NCBI RefSeq assembly: GCF_014641075.1
Contig: NZ_BMHP01000001.1
Location: forward strand, 62,001-126,000
DNA from: Paenibacillus nasutitermitis
GTDB taxonomy: Bacteria > Bacillota > Bacilli > Paenibacillales > Paenibacillaceae
Direction of reading: 5' to 3'
Length of the DNA stretch: 64,000 nt
In this document: positions 18,172 to 25,274 of the stretch, in pieces
Numbering within the stretch: the first letter of the stretch is position 1
Layout of the letters: each line of letters begins with the position of its first letter
The notes under the pieces: generated by a model
What the model was told of the DNA's origin: nothing
Database searches by the model: none
The model's input: only the letters and a program-made list of their open reading frames with translations
Program-made: the position numbers and the translations under genes

Positions 18172-18762
18172 ATGAGCAGACCAAGAGAATTCAATGTCGA
18201 TCGTGCGCTTCATCAGTCCTTGGAGGTATTCTGGACGAAAGGCTTCAAATCAACTACTTTTGAGGATTTGACCCGCACGACAAAAGTGAAAAAACAAAGT
18301 TTATATTGCGTGTTCAAGAACAAGCGGGATTTGTTCCTGAAAGCATTGGTACTTTATCGCGAAGAACGCATATCAATTCTGGAAGAGATGGCCTCCCGGG
18401 AGATGTCACCTTTGGAGAAACTGGAGACCATCTTTGATTACTCGCAGTATCAGAATAAAGAAACGTGCCGTGGCTGCTTTATGGTCAATTCCGCACTGGA
18501 ATTCGGGAACGATGACCAGGAAGTCTGCCGCGAAGTATCGTTGATGTTCGATCAGATCGAAAGTATTCTTGAGAAGATCATTCGTGAAGGCCAGGAGCAA
18601 GGTCTGGTTACGAAGTGTCAGAGCAGTAAAGAACTCGCCGCTTACCTAAATAACGCGCTTAGCGGGATGCGTTTTATGGAGAAGGCTGGCGCCTCCAATG
18701 AGCAGATCAATGCTATATTGCATACATCATTTGCACTGATCAAAGCGGAGAACGCTCGCTAG
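18172..18762 (+). CDS. TetR/AcrR family transcriptional regulator
   Basis: A 196-residue repressor. The N-terminal helix-turn-helix domain (residues about 7-55) has the family pattern ALHQSLEVFWTKGFKSTTFEDL followed by KKQSLYCVFKNKRDLF. The rest is an alpha-helical ligand domain with a CRGCFM segment near residue 100, as in many TetR proteins that sense reactive compounds. No Shine-Dalgarno sequence precedes the ATG. It probably controls the SDR gene downstream through the palindromes at 18976 and 19092, and itself through the related half site in its promoter. Confidence 0.92.
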   Translation: MSRPREFNVDRALHQSLEVFWTKGFKSTTFEDLTRTTKVKKQSLYCVFKNKRDLFLKALVLYREERISILEEMASREMSPLEKLETIFDYSQYQNKETCRGCFMVNSALEFGNDDQEVCREVSLMFDQIESILEKIIREGQEQGLVTKCQSSKELAAYLNNALSGMRFMEKAGASNEQINAILHTSFALIKAENAR

Positions 18763-18975
18763 AGTCAGTTGATCAGTGCAAAGGTTGCCCCCAATTAGCA
18801 GGCGAAAAGCGATAAAATAAGCCGCCGCGATGGCGATTTCTCATGGAAATCTTTTCCATTATAAGCGGCAATATCGCCTTTCGGATTAGTAACCGAATAA
18901 GTTTCTTTTGCTCGTTAGAACGATCGACATAGGCAGTAGCTGAGTTGGTTCTGTTTCATTTTTTTTAGGCAATTC

Positions 18976-18991
18976 TTGACCTTGTAGTCAA
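18976..18991. promoter_or_regulatory. Candidate TetR operator 1 (TTGACC-TTGT-AGTCAA)
   Basis: A near-perfect 6+4+6 palindrome 165 bases upstream of the SDR start. It matches the perfect palindrome at 19092-19107 except for one base in the left arm. It lies in a 393-base gap that holds no gene. Confidence 0.5.
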
Positions 18992-19091
18992 TAATAGAGT
19001 TGATAAAGGAGGTGCTAAACTTAGGTGTCATTCGAAAGCAAATCGGGGAATTTTCATTCATTGCTTTCTGATTATTTTTTTTATCATTTTC

Positions 19092-19107
19092 TTGACTTGA
19101 TAGTCAA
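19092..19107. promoter_or_regulatory. Candidate TetR operator 2 (TTGACT-TGAT-AGTCAA)
   Basis: A perfect 6+4+6 inverted repeat 49 bases before the SDR ATG. TTGACT can also serve as a -35 hexamer, so bound TetR would block the promoter. No good -10 at 17 bases is evident. TAATAA/TAATTC words lie closer. Confidence 0.55.
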
Positions 19108-19155
19108 TAATAATTCAACACAAAAAATACATGAATTCTAAAAAGGAGAGTAATC

Positions 19156-19890
19156 ATGGGAAAACTTGATGGAAAAGTTGCAGTAATAACGGGTGGATCA
19201 AGCGGCATGGCGTTCGCCAGCGCCAAACTGTTTGTTGAAGAAGGCGCCTATGTTTACATTACGGGCCGCAGACAAGAAGCACTGGACCAGGCCGTCGAGC
19301 AGATTGGCCGGAACGTGACCGGCGTGCGGGGCGATGCATCTGACCTGGACGATCTGGATCGTTTGTTCGATACAGTCAAGCGGGAAAAAGGCAAGATCGA
19401 CGTGCTGTTCGCAAGTGCCGGAACGGCGGAACCCGCCAAGCTTGGCGAGATTACGGAAAAGCAGTTCGATACGACCTTCGGTCTGAACGCACGGGGCACA
19501 CTTTTCACGGTACAAAAGGCGTTGCCGCTGTTCAACGATGGCGGATCAATCCTCATGACCGGGTCAATCGCTTCGATTAAGGGCTGGTCTGATTACAGCG
19601 TATATTCAGCGAGCAAGGCTGCACTGCATTCATTCGCACGTACGTGGCTCAACGAGCTGAAGGACAGAAAAATCCGGGTGAACGTGCTGAGTCCGGGGCA
19701 GATCCAGACACCAATCCAGGAGCAGTTGTTCGACGCGGAGACGAAAAGGCAGTTTGAATCCTTGATTCCGCGTGGCGAGATTGGCCGACCAGAGGAGATT
19801 GCAACAGTGGCCTTGTTTCTTGCTTCGGACGACTCGAGCTATGTGAATGGGGTGGAGTTGTCTGTCGACGGTGGTACCTCGGCAATCTAA
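19156..19890 (+). CDS. SDR family NAD(P)-dependent oxidoreductase
   Basis: A 244-residue classical short-chain dehydrogenase. It starts at an ATG after AAAAGGAGAGTAATC. The cofactor turn is TGGSSGMA (residues 13-20), in which the last glycine of TGxxxGxG is replaced by alanine. The catalytic set is intact, with Ser in the ILMTGSIAS strand and Tyr/Lys in YSASK. It also has the FLASDDSSYVNG and VDGG tail. It would reduce or oxidise a carbonyl or alcohol in the cytoplasm. Control by the upstream TetR protein is suggested by two operator-like palindromes in the intergenic region. Confidence 0.92.
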   Translation: MGKLDGKVAVITGGSSGMAFASAKLFVEEGAYVYITGRRQEALDQAVEQIGRNVTGVRGDASDLDDLDRLFDTVKREKGKIDVLFASAGTAEPAKLGEITEKQFDTTFGLNARGTLFTVQKALPLFNDGGSILMTGSIASIKGWSDYSVYSASKAALHSFARTWLNELKDRKIRVNVLSPGQIQTPIQEQLFDAETKRQFESLIPRGEIGRPEEIATVALFLASDDSSYVNGVELSVDGGTSAI

Positions 19891-20078
19891 AATCGTACCG
19901 GGGCAAACTGCAAAATAACGGAATTTAGTCGAATCCTGTGTCCTTCTTTATTGATCGAGAACTTTTTACACATAGAGTGACGCAAGCATCCAAAAAAGAG
20001 AGGTCGACTGTGGAGCGAATTCAACGATCCGCTACAACTGGGGGTTAATTATTTTTAAAAAAAGAAAGAAGCCTGTAA

Positions 20079-20173
20079 GACGACAAGAACATACACGCAT
20101 TATTAGCCGCGTAACTGCGGCTTTTTTTGTTTTAACGATATATGTTCTTGTCAAAACCCGACGACAAGAACAT
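20079..20173. repeat. Nested inverted and direct repeats around a terminator
   Basis: GACGACAAGAACATA (20079-20093), its inverted partner TATGTTCTTGTC (20141-20152) and a third direct copy GACGACAAGAACAT (20160-20173). The inverted pair encloses the terminator at 20105-20129. The arrangement resembles the end or attachment region of a mobile element and lies at the left edge of the AT-rich segment. Confidence 0.6.
20105..20129 (+). terminator. Intrinsic terminator
   Basis: AGCCGC-GTAACT-GCGGCT followed by seven Ts. It is 215 bases after the SDR stop and inside the nested repeat. It may terminate the SDR transcript. Confidence 0.75.
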
Positions 20174-20213
20174 TTATGGTTAGCTGTAATTGATATAGAT
20201 TATCAATTACGCA

Positions 20214-20417
20214 TTAGTCGGCCCTCATGGCGGCGAAAATGGATGCTCCGGAAGAAATGTCGAGGAACAAACCTTCGTTCTTAGCGACTTGAAGAGCGAT
20301 TTCTAACGCTTCTCCATTTTCGACTGGAGCAATCTTTTCATTAATAGTACGATTCAACTTTTCTAGAATGAGTTTAGTGTCTAAAATCAGTATTCCGCGG
20401 ATGAGTAACTCGCTTTA
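20214..20417 (-). pseudogene. Fragment of a cysteine-synthase-like PLP enzyme
   Basis: On the minus strand a 67-codon open stretch ends at 20214. Its last third, EALEIALQVAKNEGLFLDISSGASIFAAM, matches the conserved C-terminal part of cysteine synthase (the GISSGA phosphate-loop helix). The N-terminal two thirds of such an enzyme are absent, stop codons lie just upstream, and the normal C-terminal 40-50 residues are cut short. This is a relic, AT-richer than the flanking genes. Confidence 0.6.
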
Positions 20418-20658
20418 ATCGAAAAATTCAAATGTGGTTAGCTTGGCCTTATAGCGGCTGCACATAAATATGGGATCTCCAAAAAAACTTTAGTGAAGTA
20501 TCGATGCCGTTTTGTATTTCCGCCGGTGCTAATAGAAATTGTAAGAAGCATAAAGATACTGATCCAGCCGGATTGTGAGCTGCTAGCAACAGAGTGATAG
20601 ATTCGGGGCAGAGAGGAGGGATATTAGAGTTTTTCAATTTGTATAAAGTATAAAAAAG

Positions 20659-20692
20659 GAAGCAGCTCATTTTTTAAGCTGCTTCTTTTTAA
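20659..20692 (+). terminator. Intrinsic terminator
   Basis: GAAGCAGCT and AGCTGCTTC pair around a T-rich loop and are followed by TTTTTAATT. No intact gene precedes it on the plus strand, so it may belong to a deleted gene. The 220 bases before it contain no convincing ORF. Confidence 0.8.
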
Positions 20693-20707
20693 TTGGATTA
20701 TGTCGAT

Positions 20708-21106
20708 ATCCAAAAGGGTATTCTTAGGGGAACGGAAGAGCTTTAAGAGCTTTATGAAGATTACCGTGAAAAGGTAGGAACCATGTCAAAGGTAGTGGGA
20801 GGTATATGTACCATTGACTCTGTATGCCCGACTAAAATGGCTTATGTCGGATGTGGGGCAAAAGTTCCGCGTCCGGAATTTAAAGACGAAATAGCCGCCT
20901 TTTATAATTGGGCGGACGAGATTGAAAAACGATTTGAGCAGTTGGGTCTACTCCTTGAAGCAAAGAAAATGAAGATCGCAAAAAATAGAGCTAAAAACGA
21001 ACTTAAGGAGATCCAACTGATAGAGAAATCTCAAAGGGATGAGACATATGAGCTGGAATGGCTTCAAGCAATCCCGTTTTTTTGCAATAAGTTTAATACA
21101 TTATGA
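20708..21106 (+). pseudogene. C-terminal relic of a Tn554-type tyrosine recombinase
   Basis: The readable part (from the ATG at 20783) contains GGICTIDSVCPTKMAYVGCGAKVP and then a long charged helix (WADEIEKRFEQLGLLLEAKKMKI). This Cys-rich turn and coiled tail is what I recognise at the C-terminus of Tn554 TnpA/TnpB-like recombinases. The integrase catalytic domain is missing. The same frame continues upstream but is broken by a TAA at 20744-20746. The last 13 codons run into the 3' end of the convergent TetR gene. It is therefore a remnant of an integrated element bordering the AT-rich island. Confidence 0.6.
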
Positions 21107-21657
21107 AAGTGAATAACACTCAGTTGATCAACAATTTCTGTAATTTGCAACTCTTTGGAATGTGTAATCCACATACATATGGCACCAACTAAACCAGAAA
21201 TCATATATTCTAACGCAACATCCATCTTGTATTCGGAAGTGTATTTTTCAAGTCCAGCAAGCATCAGACCTTTTAATGATTCTTTTAAGTGGTTGGCGAA
21301 ATTAGGATAACCGTTTTCACTCAGCATTGCTTTATAAAATTCGATGTCAGCTTCAATAACTTTGAAGGTCTCCGTTAAGATAGATGTAAACAGCTCTTCA
21401 CTCATTTCATCGATATCTATAATTTCTATATTAATGCAAACGTTTAACTGATCAAGGCTGTCTTTACATAAGCTTTCCATCAAATCAATTTTATCAATAT
21501 AGTGTAGATAAAATGTGTTTCGGTTTATCATCGCTTCATCAGAAATATCTTGAATCGTAATACGATCATAGCCTTTTGTTCGAATTAAAGTGAGAAATGC
21601 ATCTTTAATGGCTTTTCTTGTTTTCAACACTCGAAGATCCGTTTTCCCTTTTTTCAT
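21064..21657 (-). CDS. TetR/AcrR family transcriptional regulator
   Basis: A 197-residue repressor with an N-terminal helix-turn-helix (TRKAIKDAFLTLIRTKGYDRITIQDISDEAMINRN, residues about 13-50) and a C-terminal domain of the TetR_C_8 type, often seen beside dehydrogenases. Codon use is AT-rich, like the two SDR-fold genes divergent from it and unlike the rest of the window. The intergenic region contains a strong inverted repeat (21678-21710) that is the likely operator for both directions. Confidence 0.9.
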   Translation of the reverse strand: MKKGKTDLRVLKTRKAIKDAFLTLIRTKGYDRITIQDISDEAMINRNTFYLHYIDKIDLMESLCKDSLDQLNVCINIEIIDIDEMSEELFTSILTETFKVIEADIEFYKAMLSENGYPNFANHLKESLKGLMLAGLEKYTSEYKMDVALEYMISGLVGAICMWITHSKELQITEIVDQLSVIHFHNVLNLLQKNGIA

Positions 21658-21677
21658 ATTTTATAACTCCCTCAAAG

Positions 21678-21710
21678 ATAATAGTCAATAATGTTCATAG
21701 TGACTATTAT
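21678..21710. promoter_or_regulatory. Palindromic operator between TetR and the SDR tandem
   Basis: ATAATAGTCA (21678-21687) and TGACTATTAT (21701-21710) form a perfect 10-base inverted repeat with a 13-base centre, 21 bases from the TetR start. The layout is typical of an autoregulated TetR operator that also controls the divergent genes. Confidence 0.7.
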
Positions 21711-21802
21711 TTATCATCGCGTTAATTATTGACCATGGAACACATTAATTATACGTATTATGATTAATTAAGTCAAAACATACGAATAAAGGAGAATGAA
21801 GA

Positions 21803-22510
21803 ATGAAAACATTAGCAATTTTTGGTGCCGGTAAAGGCTTAGGTTTATCACTTGCAAAATGCTTTGGTAAGGATGGGTTCCGTGTAGCATTAGTAGCTCG
21901 TAACGCAGTGAAGCTACAAGAAATGGTCGATGAATTAACAGCAATGGGTATCGAATCTGCTTACTTCACAGCAGATGTTTATTCAAAAGAGCAAATCGAA
22001 GCAGCCACATTAGCGATTAAAGAAAAGTTTGGTCAAATCGACGTATTAGAAGTAAGCCCAGTACCAGGTAACTTCCCACCAACTTCAGTATTGAACTTAA
22101 CAATTGAAAATGCTCGTGATTCTTTCGAAGGTTACGCAGCAGCTTCAATAAATATCGTTAACTCATTGTTACCAGAAATGTTAGAGCGTAAAGACGGTGC
22201 ATTATTATTCACAACAGGCTTCTCAGCATTACACCCAATGGCGATGATGGGCAACATTGGTGTGGGTATCGCTGGTTTACGTAACTATGTAGCCAACTTA
22301 AATACAGAATTACAAGACAAAGGCATTTGGGTTGGCCACCGTTCATTAGCATTATTCATTACAGAGCCAGGCGACGGTAAAGTAAGTGATCCAGAAATCA
22401 TTGCAGATATGTGGTATAACGCTTATTCAACAAAAGACGTATGGGAGCAAGAATATCCAAAAGGGGTTACTGCGGAAGCATTACTTGCATTCCATGCAAG
22501 CAACAATTAA
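21803..22510 (+). CDS. SDR-fold NAD(P)-binding protein, first of a tandem pair
   Basis: A 235-residue Rossmann-fold protein. The ATG at 21803 follows AAAGGAGAATGAAG. The cofactor turn is intact: FGAGKGLGLSLAK (residues 7-19), then the ARN strand end. Where a classical SDR has Ser...Tyr-x-x-x-Lys, this protein reads FTTGFSALHPMAMMGNIGVG, with no Tyr/Lys pair, so it is unlikely to use the usual SDR mechanism. It is roughly four fifths identical to the next gene. Codons are AT-rich (Bacillus/Lysinibacillus-like), which suggests recent acquisition. Confidence 0.88.
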   Translation: MKTLAIFGAGKGLGLSLAKCFGKDGFRVALVARNAVKLQEMVDELTAMGIESAYFTADVYSKEQIEAATLAIKEKFGQIDVLEVSPVPGNFPPTSVLNLTIENARDSFEGYAAASINIVNSLLPEMLERKDGALLFTTGFSALHPMAMMGNIGVGIAGLRNYVANLNTELQDKGIWVGHRSLALFITEPGDGKVSDPEIIADMWYNAYSTKDVWEQEYPKGVTAEALLAFHASNN

Positions 22511-22526
22511 AAATGGAGGATTACAC

Positions 22527-23240
22527 ATGAAAACATTAGCAATTTTTGGCGCTGGTAAAGGCTTAGGTTTATCAATAGCAAAACGCTTTGGTAAGGAAGG
22601 TTTCCGTGTCGCATTAGTAGCGCGTAACGCAGTGAAGCTACAAGAAATGGTCGATGAGTTAACGGCAATGGGTATCGAATCTGCTTACTTTACAGCAGAT
22701 ATTTATTCAAAAGAACAAATTGAGCGCGCAGTTACAGAAATCAAAAATAAATATGGGCAAATTGATGTGATGGAACTGAGTCCTACTGCTGGAAACTATC
22801 CACCAATGTCAGTGTTAGACCTAACAATTGAAAATGCACGTGACGCATTTGAAGGTATTGCAGCAAGTGCAATTAATATTGTCAATGCAATTTTACCAGA
22901 AATGTTAGAGCGTAAAGATGGCGCGTTATTATTCACAACAGGCTTCTCAGCATTACAACCAATGACAATGATGGGGAATATGGGCATAGGTATGGCGGGG
23001 TTACGAAACTATATTGCCAACTTACACACGGAATTACAGGATAAAGGCATTTATGTTGGTCACCGTTCAATTGCTCTAGCCATTTCTGAACCAGGTACGG
23101 GAACAGTAAGTGATCCGAATGTGATTGCAGATATGTGGTATGAAACTTACTCAGAAAAAGCTATTTGGGAACAAGAGTATCCTAAAGGGGCTACTTTAGA
23201 GTCATTACTTGCATTCCATGCACAAAACTACGAACAATAA
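22527..23240 (+). CDS. SDR-fold NAD(P)-binding protein, second of a tandem pair
   Basis: A 237-residue protein and tandem duplicate of the preceding gene. The start is the ATG at 22527 after ATGGAGGATTACAC, because the open frame upstream belongs to the first copy in another frame. The Rossmann turn FGAGKGLGLSIAK is intact. The active-site region reads FTTGFSALQPMTMMGNMGIG, again with no Tyr-x-x-x-Lys. Substitutions are spread over the length, and both reading frames are intact, so both copies seem to be maintained. The 16-base gap implies one operon, controlled by the divergent TetR gene. Confidence 0.88.
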   Translation: MKTLAIFGAGKGLGLSIAKRFGKEGFRVALVARNAVKLQEMVDELTAMGIESAYFTADIYSKEQIERAVTEIKNKYGQIDVMELSPTAGNYPPMSVLDLTIENARDAFEGIAASAINIVNAILPEMLERKDGALLFTTGFSALQPMTMMGNMGIGMAGLRNYIANLHTELQDKGIYVGHRSIALAISEPGTGTVSDPNVIADMWYETYSEKAIWEQEYPKGATLESLLAFHAQNYEQ

Positions 23241-23713
23241 AATAATGTTGATGAAACGCAGTGACTCTTTCTAACGAGTAGATGTTTCAAAAATAGCGAA
23301 TTACATCTAACCCCTTATTGGTCGATAGCAACGAATACAATCGTCACTTGTCAAATCCTCTAAGGGGAATGAATAAACGCCAATAATACTTATGAACTTT
23401 TCAAATCGAGGCAGTTCTTCTAACAAAAAAACATTGGTATATAAGGGGTTTCTGCGATTTACTAAATATGTACAAAATGTGAAATTCATGCAGTAGCTAT
23501 GCAAGGCGTTAAAGCTTTAACGCGTTACACTTTTAATTATTCAAGAACCAGACTTTCTTCTATAGACAGCAGCGGTAGACGTTATTTGACAAAGGAGCTT
23601 ATGCTCATTGAGAATCTGCAGTGGTCATCTTCGGGCATCTGCCTGATGGCCGTTATTCGCGACGAAAAGAGGCGGCTCCTTCCTGGCATTGAAGAAAGCC
23701 TGATGGTATCCGT
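23241..23713. other. Intergenic stretch at the right edge of the AT-rich segment
   Basis: About 470 bases with no confident gene. A minus-strand frame (23307-23504, 65 codons) contains a protein-like run FEKFISIIGVYSFP, but it lacks a ribosome binding site and a recognisable family. A plus-strand frame (23499-23723) ends in the terminator and also looks spurious. Composition changes from AT-rich to moderate GC near 23.6 kb. Confidence 0.4.
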
Positions 23714-23749
23714 AAAGGCCTGAACAGGAAAAACCTGCTTGGGCCTTTT
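23714..23749. terminator. Bidirectional intrinsic terminator
   Basis: AAAGGCC/GGCCTTT outer stem and CAGG/CCTG inner stem around AAAAA. T-rich sequence follows on the plus strand and an A-run precedes it. It probably ends the minus-strand flavoprotein transcript and any read-through from the island. Confidence 0.7.
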
Positions 23750-25007
23750 ATGTTCGGGCAGCGGCATTCAGTCCTGCCGTATAGCCTGTGGAGAAAGCCG
23801 CGGTAATATTATAACCTCCGGTATACCCGTGAATATCAAGAATTTCGCCGCAAAAATACAATCCCTTCATGAGCCTGGATTCCATTGTTTTGGGATCGAT
23901 TTCCTTTAAGTTGATTCCGCCGCCTGTGACAAACGCCTCCTCAATGGACAACGTTCCATAAACTCTCATCGGAAAATGCTTGATCAGCGCCGACAGATTC
24001 AGCCAATCCTGTTTGGGGATATTGTCATAGGTAAGGCTGTCGGGCAATCCTGCTTTTTGGAGCAGCAGCGGGATCATCCTTTCAGGCAGATAACCTTTGA
24101 GCACGTTTTTAACCGACTTTTTCGACTCCAGCTCCGCAAGCTTCAGCGACTCCCGGTACACATCCTCCTTGCTTTTGTCCGGCAGCAGATCGATGGCTGC
24201 TTCAATGTTACCGGTACCGAACTGCTTCAATGCTTTCACGACAAACTGACTGCAGCGCAATGCAATAGGGCCGGAAATGCCGAAATGGGTGAACAGCAGA
24301 TCGCCCTGATGCTCGATCAGTTTCTTTCCTTTGGGAGTCCATACGGAAAGCGCGACATTCCGCAGCGATAGCCCCTGCAGCTCTTTGCTCTGAATGAAGG
24401 GTTCATTGGAAGTAAGGGGCACCTCTGTAGGAAACAACTCGGTAATCGTATGTCCGGCCTGTTCCGCCCAGGCGTATCCATCCCCAGTCGAGCCCGTCTG
24501 AGGCACGGATTTGCCTCCCGAGGCGACAATGATGCTTTTGCCGTGCACCAGCGGGCCCGATTTCAGACGCACACCGGCCACTCTGCCGTCCTCATATATG
24601 ATCCGGTCGATTGGAGAATGGAGCCGGATTTCCACACCCTGCCTGCGAATTTGATTAATCAGCGTGTCGACGACCGTTTTGGCCTTGTCGCCGACGGGGA
24701 ACATGCGCCCGTTGTCTTCTTCTTTCAAAGAGATTCCAAGATCCTCAAAGAAAGCGATAATATCCTTATTGTTGAAGTTAGCGAAGGAACTATGAAGAAA
24801 CCGTCCATTCCCCGGGATATGTTTAATCAGCTCGTCGGTTTCTTTATTATTGGTAACGTTGCATCTGCCGCCGCCGGATATGCCGAGCTTGCGCCCCAGC
24901 TTCTCCCCTTTGTCGAGCAATAGCACTTTCGCCCCATTCCTGCTTGCGGCTATGCTGGCCATGAGTCCCGCGGAACCGCCGCCAATTATGATCACATCGT
25001 ATTTCAT
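23748..25007 (-). CDS. NAD(P)/FAD-dependent oxidoreductase, HI0933/YhiN family
   Basis: A 419-residue flavoprotein of the HI0933-like family. The N-terminal FAD motif is YDVIIIGGGSAGLMASIAA (residues 3-21), followed by the family hallmark GRKLGISGGGRCNVTN (about 38-53). A second glycine-rich FAD strand, IIVASGGKSVPQTGSTGDGY, lies mid-protein. The terminal part contains the TGGGINLKEIDPKTMESRLMKGLYFCGE block that diagnoses the family. The exact substrate of these proteins is not established. Moderate GC and a normal length show that it belongs to the core genome beyond the island. Confidence 0.93.
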   Translation of the reverse strand: MKYDVIIIGGGSAGLMASIAASRNGAKVLLLDKGEKLGRKLGISGGGRCNVTNNKETDELIKHIPGNGRFLHSSFANFNNKDIIAFFEDLGISLKEEDNGRMFPVGDKAKTVVDTLINQIRRQGVEIRLHSPIDRIIYEDGRVAGVRLKSGPLVHGKSIIVASGGKSVPQTGSTGDGYAWAEQAGHTITELFPTEVPLTSNEPFIQSKELQGLSLRNVALSVWTPKGKKLIEHQGDLLFTHFGISGPIALRCSQFVVKALKQFGTGNIEAAIDLLPDKSKEDVYRESLKLAELESKKSVKNVLKGYLPERMIPLLLQKAGLPDSLTYDNIPKQDWLNLSALIKHFPMRVYGTLSIEEAFVTGGGINLKEIDPKTMESRLMKGLYFCGEILDIHGYTGGYNITAAFSTGYTAGLNAAART

Positions 25008-25274
25008 CAGCCAAAACTCCCGAATTGATATATTTCTTTCATTTTATCATTTATGCCTATAAGAATAAATCGATCTTGGTTTATCCAATATACAAAAGGC
25101 TCCGAAGTGTAGCCTGACTCCCAATTATTAACAATTAATGGAAGTTTCCCTGTCTGAGTCTTTAGATCGATGATTGTAAATTTGATGGACCTATGTTTTA
25201 ATCGGATTGAATGGGAATAATTAGACGGAATTAATGGGATAAAGATGGGGGGGAGATAAGATATTTGGAAGCAA

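Noticed and set aside
23307..23504. 65-codon minus-strand frame in the gap after the SDR tandem
   Set aside because: No ribosome binding site, no family resemblance, and it lies in AT-rich DNA where such frames arise by chance.
23499..23723. 74-codon plus-strand frame
   Set aside because: Poor start, and its end runs into the bidirectional terminator. Composition is not protein-like.
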